Program-made: the position numbers and the translations under genes
The notes under the pieces: generated by a model
What the model was told of the DNA's origin: nothing
Databases searched by the model: none
What the model saw: the letters and a program-made list of their open reading frames with translations, nothing else
Assembly: GCA_022836615.1 (NCBI GenBank)
Contig: MU405337.1
Span: 1 to 64,000 of the forward strand
From: Annulohypoxylon bovei var. microspora
Lineage: Eukaryota; Ascomycota; Sordariomycetes; Xylariales; Hypoxylaceae
Length of the DNA: 64,000 bases
Direction of reading: 5' to 3'
Shown: piece by piece, positions 21,087 through 33,200 of the stretch
How positions within the stretch are numbered: the first letter of the stretch is position 1
Layout: each line of letters starts with the position of its first letter

Positions 21087-22273
21087 TCTGCGATGTCAAG
21101 ACACGAGGGTTCTATTTGTTTCGTTTTGCTGGGAGAGCTGAGGGGTTAGTTGGTTCGTTGGCAACTACATGTGCCCAAGCATAACAAATGGTCCGATGAA
21201 ACGGTCAGAAAAGAAGCAATTTTTTGGTTTCAAATTTGACTGATGGCTTTTCGTGCTTCTATTCGATACGCTGTACCGGATACCTCTTCGTTGGAATACA
21301 CGCCCCTGATACCATATACAAGCAAATTCTGCCCAATGGTGCAACTCATCAATTTTCCTTCCAAAACACGGCCCAATTGCCCCATCCTCTATTTCCATCC
21401 CATACTCACTGTAATCACAGGCCCTTGTTAAAATCCAGAAATAATCATCTGGAAATCGCAGGCCTCATGGTGGCTGGCTTTGCTGAGGGTCCAGAACGGG
21501 AGCGGAAACTGGGTGAAGGAGTGTCAAATCGCGGCTGAGATAAATGCAGACTCAGAGAACAACAAGCTTCATCAGTCGGGTCACCTAGGGTGCGAGATCT
21601 ACCTAGTAGGTATGTTATAAAAGCCATGGTCAAGCAGAAAGGTCTAAACATTAGCTAGGTAGGTAATGATCCATTAAAAATTAATAGAAGCTCCAAAGAG
21701 TTCACATAGTTATACATAACTGTAGTTAGTAAATAGTATCATTAGTAAAGAAAATATACAAGGGGCAACCTTCATCGTTATTTTCCCACTCCCCCCTTTA
21801 TTCACGAAAACACCAAACACAAACAAAAATAAACCGCACCCTCGAATGTGGCATTAATACGCCCAAGCTTTTATAAATCTCCAAAAGTCAAAAAGTTTTG
21901 TCTATCCTGCGACAACCGTGTCCAGTCTATTGCAAACCGACCGACAGGTTAATACATAGGTACATAGTTGATATTACACACAGAACGAATTCCCGAAAAA
22001 AAGAAAATCAAAATCAAAACATATCCGCAGACGCCCTGTGGTCCAGTCCGTTGTCCTCCTTTTCTTTTTCCGGATAGGGGCCGGCCCCACCGCACGCCCG
22101 TGGTCGTACATGTATTTACTTAGGTATTTATATAACCGCCAAATCTAGCCGTTCTATTATCGTGACCCAGGTTACTATAACCTAGTCAGCGCTGGAGTGA
22201 GTATAACATTAGGTAGTTGAATCAACGTACTTACCCAGGTCCCTATACTAGGTAGACAGGTAGGCAAAACCAT
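21087..22273. other. Intergenic, no gene supported
   Basis: No frame of substance is seen in this 1.2-kb stretch. It is A/T-rich around 21660-22020 and carries GCTAGGTAGGTAATG near 21653 and similar motifs near 22250. Confidence 0.55.
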
Positions 22274-22972
22274 TTACCTCCCAATCCAATACGTAGGCAG
22301 CACGCCCTGCCTAGAAATCGCCTCCGCGATCTGCGCATCGGCCATGCCCTCCTGGCCGTTAATCGCGAACCAGGGGGAGTCGCGCACGAGGTAGTACGCC
22401 TGTCCCACAGGCACATCGGCGCTCGACGCCACCACAACACCCGGCTCGTCGGTGCGCATGCGCGCGATCTGGGCCCACAGGGCGGCGCGCTGGGGGCCGT
22501 CGAGGCCGCGCGCGAGGTAGAAGACGGGGGTGTAGGCGCGGTCGGAGCGCGCGGTGAACTTGGCGCGGAAGGCGGGCGTGCCGTCGTGCGGCCGCAGCTG
22601 CTTGCCGGCGAGCGCGAAGTAGCCCGCGCAGTTGCTGCACGGCTCGCCGCGCCGCAGCAGCAGCGCGTCCGCGATCGGGTACGAGCCCGGCGAGTCGAAC
22701 GCCTGGAAGTACGACAGCAGCATGTTCTCCTCCGCGTGCGGGTGGTGCCCGCCGTCCCCGTTGCCCGCCGTCGCCGTCCACAGGTCCGCCTCCCCGTCCG
22801 CGAACAGCAGCGAGGCCGATAGGTCGACCTGGTCCGTGGCGCGCAGGCCGCTGCGCACGAACTGGTACAGCGCGCCGAGGAGCCCTAGCTGTGCGTAGTT
22901 GAGGCGCACCGTGTGCCCGCTGGCGTTCTTGACGCGGAAGCTCGGGAGCTCGATGAAGATGAACTGAGGCAT
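22274..22972 (-). CDS. Cytidine-deaminase-fold protein (232 aa), orphan
   Basis: The central part shows the zinc site of the deaminase superfamily: His79-Ala-Glu81 in HPHAEENMLLSYFQ, then Pro111-Cys112-Ser-Asn-Cys115 in GEPCSNCAGYF. The order strand (LSASLLFADGE), helix with HAE, strand (IADALLLRRG), helix with PCxxC, strand (YTPVFYLAR) fits the fold. The spacing between the two motifs is normal. The N- and C-terminal extensions (1-50, 160-232) are not those of housekeeping cytidine or dCMP deaminases. The superfamily deaminates free or polynucleotide bases, and some fungal members derive from bacterial toxin-type or secreted deaminases. The substrate here is unknown. No signal peptide is evident. 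The gene is one exon and strikingly G+C-rich against A/T-rich flanks. A 209-codon frame overlapping it is a shadow. Confidence 0.75.
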   Translation of the reverse strand: MPQFIFIELPSFRVKNASGHTVRLNYAQLGLLGALYQFVRSGLRATDQVDLSASLLFADGEADLWTATAGNGDGGHHPHAEENMLLSYFQAFDSPGSYPIADALLLRRGEPCSNCAGYFALAGKQLRPHDGTPAFRAKFTARSDRAYTPVFYLARGLDGPQRAALWAQIARMRTDEPGVVVASSADVPVGQAYYLVRDSPWFAINGQEGMADAQIAEAISRQGVLPTYWIGR

Positions 22973-25900
22973 CGTGCTGTTCTGTCAAGGGCTGAAGCCG
23001 CGGTGATATGGTTAGGTTGAGCCGGCGAATTGCTGGATGTGAAGATGTCGTGTGAGGACTCGGGCTGGGCTGTCTTGGTTAATATAGAAGGCGTTATGGT
23101 CCAGGGATCGATGACGGGATGATGGCGTAGAGGTTGGCGATAGTTATAGCTATTCATCCCATGTTGGATAGGCATTCCCGAAGTAGGCGATTCGATATAT
23201 CACGTTGAGAACAATTGTCAAGATTATGGCCTTCTTCGCAAACAGTTCCCGCTCTGAGGTCAATCACACCACGATATATCCGGAACCTTTGCTGACCCGC
23301 ATGTATCAAATCTCGTGTGCGACGAATAGAAGCAATCCTCCGCTACGGACGGAAAGGTAGTTGATAAATTCACGAGAGGGACTATCCGGGAAAAGGGTAC
23401 CTAAGGGGACCAACATCTATATTATAGGCTATTCCGAAATAGTCCCTGCAGACTCTAGGAAGTGGTTGCTTAGATCTCCCCGATCGTCAACCACACCACT
23501 GACACGTTACTTAGTGTATAGTCGAGCTCGTTCCCGCTCTCAGGGTCATCGGTTTACCTTTATGTGTAAGCTGACATACATAGAATCGTGACGTCTTACA
23601 TGGTTGTTTCATAATGAGGCTGATAAAGATCGGGAAGCTCACATGCATGTCATGCAAGCCGTAGGGCTGACCCGGCAACCTGGTTCTGAATCTCGGTTGT
23701 CATCTAGTTTTTCGTCTATCTAACGATGCGCATTTAGTTGCTATATCATCGTCAAAAAACTTGACTTGTGGCGATAATGACGATCATGATGATGATTCCA
23801 GTCGTAGCAGTGAGTATCCGGCGAGCACTCGAGCAGTAGCCCTGCCGGCGCGTATCAGAATCGCTCCATTACCTGTTCATGAATCGACCCTGCTCCAACG
23901 TGAATATTTGATACTACGTAGCAGCGAATAAGAGATCTCAACACGAGGTTATGTAGAGTGGATAGGTACGCACGGTTGCTTCCATGGATGTCGAATCCAT
24001 GAATATCCATTCGGCTTTACTTCTTTGGAACCACCCCACGCTCTGGTTATTTCATCATACACGGCACGGCCCTAACTGGGTACATTTTGTCAACCGTACC
24101 GGTAGATGTCTGGGTGGCCGACGGCGATGGGGTTTCAAATTTGAAGCCAATACTGCCGAGGATGTCAATTTAGCGGCAAACTCGGAAAGGTAGAGCTGGA
24201 CTAAGACTAGGTAGGACTCGGACTCTACCCGTCTCGTGTCTAAATTTGGGTTGACCTCTTTTCGACAATTTGTTCTTCTTGGCGGAGTTGAATTTGTGCG
24301 CTGTAGGCGAGGGATCTACGACTAGGTTAGCGGGTATGCGAGAAGGTTGGCGATCCTCGAGTTGGGGGAATCCCGTGAACCATTCGGAGTCGTGTTCCTA
24401 GATTAGCACATAATTCTCCGTAAAGCTTACAAGGATGATTTAGATCCTAGCAGACCTGAATAGCGCATACGTATCGTCTACTAAGAACCTTATAGATGTA
24501 AATGGTATGGTATTCTCGTTCCTGGACGTCTTCGGCTACGACTACACCACGAACGGTTAGGGACGGTTGACGTCACGAGGTCTCTATTTTTGATGCCGGT
24601 CTAGGCCCAATGATTATTCGACGGTGGACGTAGGGTGGACGGGCTACCTGGTAAGTCATATTAGAACTAGACCAAAACGAGATACGTTGGTTAGGGACCC
24701 ATGGAGTCATGAACCGAGCGTGTGAGGCCTCGCGTACCACTCGCGCGCTTAGATCATCATCCCAACCTCGAATTGTTGTGAACCAATCGATGGCGCTAAT
24801 CATCTAAGTCTCTAGTTCGTTTATGGGGTTCTTCGTATTATGAGTTAGCCTCAGCCCCAGCCCCAATCTCAGCCTCAATCTCGTTCTTATTGGCTAAATT
24901 ATCTAGATGGCCATCTGAGCCCCGTCATTGGCTAATCCACGAGATAGCTTTTTCTTGTCCTTGCAATTGATTAATCTCATTGGTCAGAATATCGAGCGAC
25001 CTGCATGACCGTATCCCCCTTTGCCTATTTAAGCGAGGCCGATCTTAGGGTATACCGTATTAGTCGACTGAGACCGGATAGCTTTAAGCTTAGTCTCTTT
25101 TCTTCTTAGTCTCGTCATATCTGTTTTCTTTTTAGTATTCCATAACACACCTCTTCTTCACCATCAGTCTCATTGCCGAGGCCTGTAGTTTCTCAATAAC
25201 GGAGCTTCATCTTATCTCCATCATGTGTACTTTATTCCGTAACTAATGTATAATTCGTAGGCCTCCGACGAAGTATTTCGTTATTAAGCGGGAGTCAGGC
25301 ACGACTCGACTCGAGTCAGCGACAACCACCGCCGCTGACGAGTTACGAGTTCACGAGTGCTGACAAATGAAAATCATCAGCTGATTTAATGGCTTGTCGA
25401 TATGTAGCTATCAAAAGATCCTATCTGAAACTGAGCCCCGATGCTTCGGGATGTATCTCTTGAGCTGCCAGTTAACAACACCACCACAATCAGTACCTAA
25501 ACATATGAGGTTTTACAAAATAGTACCTTCTAGATGGCTCATGCAGTATTAGATCAACCAGTTGCATTGGCTACTCTCGGGTTTATGTCGATCATATGGA
25601 AAGTACCATACAGATTTGCAGATCAGTGTTAACTACTAGTCCAGGGGATAGGTACGGGAAGGCTATAGGTCATCATACCATGCCACGCAGATCGGCTGCC
25701 GTCTTTTGGGATGCGCTTTGTGCTCGTGTGACCCCGAGGATTATAGCCGACATATGGCCGTTGTAGACGTCCTACGCCTTCGCCAGGCCAATACGATTCG
25801 TATGAAGAGCTTGAAGCACCGCAAGGGTGGCGGCGGCGTCGAGAGGCTGACCTGACCATAAACCCGTGGGACATCCTCATCCCAGATACATGGTTGGTTA

Positions 25901-26450
25901 TTATGTGTATTGTTCTTTTCTTGGGCATAGCCGTATAAGCCATAGAGCTGTACCGTCTTGGGATATTTGAGCCTTAGGTGACATTCCAGTAGCGAATGCA
26001 GGTACTATTTACTAACGTCATCAGGTGTGTCGGTTGGGTTTCACTCGCGTCATCTAGCCAGCCAGGCTCCTGTTGTGCTTGTTCAAATAAGAGTAAAGAA
26101 TCTTGTTCGTTCTAAGTACACGAAAAATTCGTACTTTAGAATAGCATACGGTCGGTTTAGATAGATATTTCTAACAATTACGTCTGAGGTGGGTCGATAC
26201 ATGACCCCCCTTTTTGACAATATAATGCCGAGTGCCCCTGATTTGGTTGTTGTCTAAAATTACTCTGGTCTAGCTTCTTTATGGTGTGCAAATAGCTATA
26301 AAGGTGAGAACATCCGGAGATAAATAGGTACCCACTTATCGGCACATATTGAATCTCGTTATCCCTCAGTTGAGAGATTAAAATAATGACCCACGAAGCC
26401 CTTTCATTGCTGCCGTCGCAGTCGCCACAAATTGCTACTTTCAATGCTGC
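22973..26450. other. Gene-poor stretch, possible decayed retroelement
   Basis: In 3.5 kb I find no convincing gene. Frames at 23984-24193, 24573-24803 and 25629-25943 have no recognisable family. The segment 24840-25300 has TATTTAAGCG (about 25025) followed by repeated CTTAGTCTC/TCTTTTCTTCTT tracts, which looks like promoter/R-region sequence and might be a solo LTR. That is a guess. Confidence 0.4.
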
Positions 26451-27839
26451 TCAGGCTCTCAGCCCGACGCGTGGTATCGCCTTACCATCGGGTGAGTACT
26501 CTACAGTATACTGCACAGTCCTGTGAATCTGTAGCCCCTTTTCGTCCTGTAACATGTACTCATCCGAGCTAGAGTCACCCTTGCGAGAGTTCGGCAGGTT
26601 AGTGCCGTCCTGGCCGGTTTTGCCGCTGTTGGAGCTCGTCCATTTACTCTCCTCGGACTTGGAGTAACTTCTGCTGCTGTTATATATATGGGGTTTTGAG
26701 AAGTTACTCCCGGTGTAAGGGGTGTTTTTATCAGAACGTTCGTGGGAGTTAGAATAATAGGCAGGCATCAGCTTTGGGAACCACTTGATAATCAGTGGAC
26801 GGATCTGCGGGAGACATGCGCACACGATAGCCACATTCATCTCGATAATGGTCCACATGGTCGAGGCAATATCGTAAGTAGGGTCCGATGTCGTGGCTTG
26901 AATATCGATAGTTGTGATCCTAAGGCAAGAAGTGATAACCACGCTATCAACTATCGTCAGCAACATGATATACACACGACATGGATAAGAGGGTGAGGTT
27001 CTTACAATACACCTAGAGCGAATACTACAATTAACGCTGCCTTCTGGACCCTCGTAATCTGCAAGGCGTATACGAGGGGCATCGGAAGGATGAGAATGAT
27101 GATATCAGTTGCGATAGAAAAGCCGGCATTCGCATACCAGAAGTGACCATTATTGATGCAGGTACCTTTGAGGGACTTGTCGAATGCCTTGGTGACCGGA
27201 GTACATTGGAATATCGTAGCAGTGACCGATGCGATGCAGTACATAACCACACATGTCAGCATGAAGCGGCACGCCCACCTAAGCCACTTAGTGTTCCCAA
27301 AGATCCTTAGGTATAGTAGCAAGATGGACGCCTTTGTGAGATTTATGCAAGATTTGTAAGTCACCTGGCACAAGTAGAAGTACTGTTCTCAAGGTATATC
27401 TGGTTAGCGGGATTGATCGGTGCAATGCTAACCACATCTCATCTCCGGCTCTAATATTCCAAAACATACCTTGAAAGCCTGATATTTGTTACTCGCCGAT
27501 AAACTGGCGAGATGTCTACCGTAGCCGTAATGGCAAGCGGCGAGCATTATTCCGTCTGAAGCTAGGGCGCATCCCTTGTTTTCGGATTGTTAGTGTGTGG
27601 ATGTTCTCTACCAGCTATTTTCAGACGTGTCTAGAGTATCAACTTACAAGTGCTACTAGGATAGTGTAGTCGTCTGGGCCGAGTTTTCCTCCGTTGCCTA
27701 TCCGCGACCAAATTCTTGTCCCGACAATAACGGGGCAGATGGCTAGAAAGACGCCCACAGGCGCGTATATCATCTCGACATTGCTCTCATGGTATATAGG
27801 GTTGCTTGTCGACAGATTGGTTCCAGCAATATTCGACAT
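26451..27839 (-). CDS. SAT4/Pth11-type seven-helix membrane protein 2 (about 388 aa, 4 exons)
   Basis: The exons are 27839-27648, 27574-27470, 27382-27006 and 26943-26451, with consistent phases and an exact ACTAAC branch site in the first intron. The protein starts with a short outer segment, then a first helix, GKLGPDDYTILVAL, LAACHYGYGRHL, YFYLCQVTYKSCINLTKASILLLYLRIFG, the Cys-containing loop and WYANAGFSIATDIIILILPMPLVYAL. FALGVFVVITSCLRITTIDI and a final helix (MWTIIEMNVAIVCACLPQIRPLI) follow. The tail of about 120 residues is Ser/Asn/Lys-rich and likely cytosolic. This is a textbook member of the fungal SAT4-like rhodopsin-domain family. It is divergent in sequence from the copy at 12539-13831 and stands alone, with no clustered partner. 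Its ligand and role are unknown. Confidence 0.88.
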
Positions 27840-30433
27840 GGTTATCGGTAAGATAAGAGAGAGCTAGCTACTCTCGTTGGGCATAGAAAATTCTGGATTT
27901 CTTAGACTAGCTTCTTAGAACAAGATGGCATAGTAAATCCTAGTTTATCGAAGGTGTTCGGATCTCACGACTTCTCAGTATTAGTCTTGGAGAGAATATA
28001 GGTGCCGGTGGCGGATATGAGAAGAGGATAAACTGGAAGTCGACCGAGCCAAGCAGACTACCTGGTTCCTGAGAGAAGTTTTTGATCTGTTAAAGGATTC
28101 AAGAAGTAGCTAGAATAATAAGTGTAAGTGTAACTATGAATGTGAGTGAAGTTGTGGTCGTCTCATTAGACACAATCCCCTCATATAGGTGGTTACTGCC
28201 TGATATAACTGTTGCCGACAGACTTAGGAAGCTAGTATGACATCGGTTGTGATAAAAAACGTCATCCGGCCGTAGTTGGCGTATTAGATAGATAAACCTT
28301 CTTTCTAAAAAGCAAGAGTCGGCAGGAGTAGACCTCAATCACTAGGTTGAGTGGATATATGTACGTAAGTAAAGAATGGTTTGGGTTGGTAGTTATAGGT
28401 AAGGCTGGCTCTTACCTCTCTATAACCCCTTCTCCACGGGAGATCTACTTCATACATGTAATTATACATGCACGTTTCATCACGGGAGCAAAAGGTTGTA
28501 CGAATCGTGATTTATCACCCGCTGGTGCACTGAGGGAAGGCCGGATAAGAACTTTTGAGGGAAACCCGCCACAACGAAGATCTTCATGAGTTGGTTACCT
28601 GAGTATGGTATGTACCTACCTATGTATGTAAGTATGTATCAATTGAGGGTATAGGTCTCAGTATCGTGGCTAATAGTTCTTGTATGCGAGGTGGCGGCGC
28701 ATTTCATTATAAAAATGTAGGTAGACAACTTGAAGGGCTGGCTTTTCTAAACCACACCTAACCTCATCTGCCCTTTCTAAAGAGAAATGTTCGAAAGAGC
28801 TGAATTTAGCCTGTGTGAGACGTGTTTACTCACTTCCATCCCTTAAAACCTAGCCTCCTTTACTTGTAGCCTTCACCCCTTACTGAGGCAACTGAAGGTA
28901 GGTGATCTGTGAGACATAGCCATCGGCTATCATTTTGTCTGTGCTACATCCGGATGCTTTCGACCGTCTTTGGGAATAACGTAGACTGCGAAACCACGAA
29001 AGGGATGGTGATAGTTTAAATGGCTGGGCACTAGGTATGGGCATTATCTATAACTAGTATCAGTGAAATAGCTTCTGCCAAACTAGATTTAGAAGATATA
29101 AGAAATATAGGATCTTTACTAGCTTGACTAGCTTGACTAGAGAGAGGTCTTGTTAGAAATGGTCAGTTCAATTGTCGTTAGATTGTGTGGCAACTTGCCA
29201 CAGACGACTATTGGTAACACGGGCTGAGACACACCCGCAAGTCCATACGCCTTCCTACCTAGCTAGGTAAATATTAAATCTGATTCGTATGGGCAATCTG
29301 TATGTCATGGAGCTATTGTGCGAGTGAAACCCTGGCTGTTCGTGGTATACAAGCAGCTGTATCATCGCACGAAGGGATATATCCACGGATTCGTAGGCTT
29401 CGGTTATTGTTCCTGCTAGGTAACTGATTTTACCTGACTTGCTATCGTACATATTAGCTGGGCTTATTTTCATAGAGGTATGCGCGCACCGTAGCCGACC
29501 AATCACATCAGTAACACATGAGATATCTATACGTGCGTTGTGTTCCTTCATGCTGTGCTATGTCGCTTTAATATGTACGTTGTATGCCCCCGAATCACAT
29601 GCATGGTATCACCCCACGCTTAATACCTACCCACCAGCGTACATACCTATCAAGTCAATGTAAGTAAATCTTGAATGATGCCATTGACGTCCCACCCGTA
29701 TAAGCTCAATGCTTACCTGCAGCAAGATCTTGGGGAAGATGCTGGTCATGGCGTTGCGATGTATGTACTGCGTTCCTAGTTCTGGCGGTGGTGGCATTAT
29801 CCTAGAATTTAGATCAATTGCCGAAACATGGCCGTTCTTGTATCCCGGCAATGTCTAGGAACAGACGGCGACCATGAGACGAAATGTCTCGCGACATAAG
29901 CTAGAGCTTCAAGCAAAAGAACCGAGAGGTTAGATGGTTAGCGAGAACACCTACATAACTTATAGTGGATGCGTAATATGACGAAGTCTAGAGTTGCAGG
30001 CAAGTATTCGAAAAAGGAAAGGCGCTGGTTGCCGGCCTCGCTATTTTAGGATAAGATGTTCCTATTTCCAGTTTCCAGATGCGCCGTACACATCGAAATC
30101 ACGAATCTCCCAGTTACTCGGTAACTTGACGAACAAATAATAACCAAACAATTCGACTGACGATTAATTAACTTCAAGTTTACAATTAATCCATAAATTA
30201 ATTACATTTTATTCCTGCCGACCGGGATCCTCGTCTCATACCCCGCCGTAGCCATCAATCATCTCTCCCTTCCGATCTTCGTCGGTGTCACCCCTGTCTT
30301 TCTTTTTTTTACTTCTTCTTCCCTTTCGTATCCTGTCGTGCCAGCTCAAATCCGAGGATGGTCTTCCATCTTCGAATCCTTCAACCCCAAATCTCGTCGA
30401 CCCGCGCTGTTCTGAATCAAATCTTCGGACAAT
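27840..30433. other. Intergenic, no gene supported
   Basis: This 2.6-kb stretch between two divergent genes has only short unconvincing frames. It carries CCTACCTATGTATGTAAGTATG near 28616 and CCTACCTAGCTAGGTA near 29255. The part just before 30434 is C/T-rich (30240-30420), as expected for the promoter and leader of the transporter gene. Confidence 0.55.
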
Positions 30434-32177
30434 ATGCCGTCGAACGCGTCAGATGAGGAGCTTACCCCGGAGGCCAAGCCCGCCTCCACCACCGTGTCCA
30501 GCATGGCTAAGGAGAAGGAGACGTACTTGCCAGGCGCCGTGCCCGGGTTGGCCGACTCTCCCCCGGGTATGATCGACGCGCATGCGGAACGGCGCCTCCT
30601 CCGCAAGATCGACCTGCACGTCTGGCCGATTCTGTTCGTCATCTATATGATGTCTTTCCTCGACCGCATCAACATCAGCAATGCGCGCATCCAGGGCATG
30701 ACCGAGGAGCTGGATCTGTACGGAAACAGATTCAACATCGCGCTTTTCGTGAGTCGATCTGGTCCACGCCGCCGGACCTTCTTGACACACCCATCCATGG
30801 TAGTCTTACTTACACCCCACAGGTCTACTTCGTGCCGTACATCGTGTTCGAGATACCCAGCAACATGATCTTCAGAAAGACGAAGCCGGAGTACTACATC
30901 TCGTCGCTGATGCTGAGCTGGGCCGTAATCAACATGTGCATGGGCTTCGTGCAGACGTACCAGGGCCTGGTCGTGCTGCGCTTCTTCCTCGGCACCTTCG
31001 AGGCCGGCATCCTGCCCGCCATCGTGTATCTGACCTCGACGTATTACAAGCGCCACGAGTTCCAGACACGCATGAGCTTCTTCTTCTGCTCCACCGTGGT
31101 CGGTGGCGCTTTTGGTGGAGTAAGTAACCTAACAGTTAACTAACCCCATGCATGCACCTACCCGTCCGCCTCCCCCTCCCTCAATTTCGGCTTGTCTCAC
31201 GTACCTACCTTAGGGTGCGGTACCTATCAAAGTCATTAGGCTAACCCTCAACCCAGCTCCTCGCCTACGCGATCGCCTCGCTCGACGGGCGTCACGGGCT
31301 CGCAGGGTGGCGGTGGATCTTCATCGTCGAAGGCGCCGCCACCGCCGCCATCGCCATCGTATCCGCATTCCTGATCGTCGACTGGCCGGAGCACAGCAAG
31401 TTCCTCACGGCAGCCGAGAAGCAGCAGCTGCAGCTGCGGCTCGCGGACGACGGCGCGGGGCCGCTGGCGCGCATGGACACGCTGAACGCGTACGCGTGGC
31501 GGCGCATCCTGCGCGACTGGAAGGTGTGGCTCGGCGCGGTCGTGTACATGGGCGTCGGCATCACGGGCTACGCGACGACCTTCTTCCTGCCGACGATCCT
31601 GAGCGAGTTCGGCTGGACCGCGCGCGCCGCCCAGGTCCACACCATCCCCGTGTACGCCGTGTCCGCCGTCGGCATGGTGTCGGTCGCCTACCTGTCCGAC
31701 TACTTCAAGCACCGCTTCGGCTTCATCATCCTCGGCTGCTCCATCGCCACCGTCGGCTTCGGCATGCTGCTGTGCCAGGCCAGTCTTTCGAGCGAGGCCA
31801 AGTACGGCGCCGTCTTCCTGGTCTCGCTCGGCGGCTTCATCTGCCCGCCCATCGCGCTCGCGTGGCTCGCCAACAACGTCTCGGGCCACTGGAAGCGGTC
31901 CTTCGCATCGGCCGCCCAGGTCGCGCTCGGAAACATCGCGGGGATCGTGGCCGCTCTCGTCTACCGCCAGGACGAGGCCCCGCGCTACCCGACCGGCTAC
32001 GGAACCTCTCTGGCGCTGATGTGGGTTGGGGCTATCGCGGCGTCGCTGCTATTCGCAGGCATGCTTGTAGAAAACAGGATGCGCGATGCGGGCAAGAGAG
32101 ATGGCCGGTTGAATCGCCCCAAGGAGGAGGTGGATAACATGGGCGATTATCATCCTTCGTTCCGGTTCACGTTATAA
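30434..32177 (+). CDS. MFS anion:cation symporter, allantoate/nicotinate permease type (510 aa, 3 exons)
   Basis: The exons are 30434-30748, 30823-31119 and 31257-32177, all phase 0. After a polar start the sequence has RRLLRKIDLHVWPILFVIYMMSFLDRINISNARI, the signature of the fungal anion:cation symporter family (Dal5/Tna1-like). VPYIVFEIPSNMIFRK, FFLGTFEAGILPAIVYL (family motif) and GWRWIFIVEGAAT follow. Twelve membrane spans are expected. DWPEHSKFLTAAEKQQLQLRL is the usual central cytosolic loop. The substrates of the family are carboxylates or ureides such as nicotinate, allantoate or pantothenate; the specific one cannot be read. The gene is G+C-rich, especially exon 3, producing long shadow frames on both strands. 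Confidence 0.9.
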
Positions 32178-33200
32178 GTCGTGAACTAGATGGTAATTTG
32201 CTCATTTTCTCCCTTCAACCCTCGCGCTGGATATTTTGGACGAGTATGCGCCCATAGGTGGTGGGGTAAGGGGAATCTTTTCTGACATTAGCGATACTAC
32301 ACATATGAAGTGTGTGCATATGGAAGGAGAACAACTACATATTATAGAGACGAGGGCTCTCGCCTACGAAGCAATGTAATAATGAATGCTGGCATACGGT
32401 CTTAGCCAACTATGCGAATGATTTTTACTGTACGTCCCCATACGTGGTTATCATGAAGTGAGTACCATGGCAGAAATTAAACTATTGCCGCGAGTGGTAG
32501 TTATATTGGCGTACAATGAATCATGATACTGAATGTTTTGTGACTGATACTAAATTTTGATCTGTCGAAACAATGGACTTTACAACCGCACACGGATGGA
32601 TGGGAGCATGTGAAGGAATGCCATGCATGGATAGCCGAATTTTACTCATTGGATACCTACACTTCGTTTTCCCCAAGCTACCGTGATAACACCTATTGAT
32701 ACATCTCAAAATAGATCCGTCCGTCCCCCGAAGGACCAGCCCCTGATGTACTACTGGAGCCTATTCGTACCTAGAAGACTCCGAGCGGCGTCGCCTCCTA
32801 AAACAAATCGTTCCAACCGTCATCCTTACTCATAGGGCCCTTCATAAATTAATGCCACAAAACTATTGACCAGATATGCCCGCCTGCTAACCTGGTCTTC
32901 CCTCTTTTTACGTCTACAATGACGACTACAAATGATCGGTGGAAGGGCGCATCTTTTTTATAAATAGCGTATCCTTAGCAAAATGAAAAGACCATGTAAA
33001 CTGGAAGAGAAATGCCCACGCATCCGAACGCTCCGGGTATATGCCATATTCCGAAAGAGCGAAAAAGAAACAGACTCGAGATCATCTCAGCTTAGTTGCC
33101 GAGAGATCTCGTATCGTTGTGTATGTCGTAGTGATTATCATTACTGTCTACCTACTATGACGGTTGTCATGGGTGTTTGGGAAAATGATGGTGTCAGCAT
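32178..33200. other. Intergenic between convergent genes
   Basis: This is the 3' flank of the symporter gene and of the hoxa13-like gene, 1.0 kb. The 73-codon frame at 32983-33204 has no support. Confidence 0.55.

Noticed and set aside
22359..22988. 209-codon minus-strand frame overlapping the deaminase gene
   Set aside because: Arg/Ala-rich nonsense translation of a G+C-rich exon in another frame; no family.
25629..25943. 104-codon minus-strand frame and an antisense frame coding a short hydrophobic tail
   Set aside because: A plus-strand frame here ends in a hydrophobic stretch resembling a tail anchor, but it is preceded by a stop and lacks a credible start; insufficient support.
31248..32137. 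Long frames on both strands over the symporter exon 3
   Set aside because: Shadows of the G+C-rich coding exon; composition is Arg/Asp-biased with no motifs.
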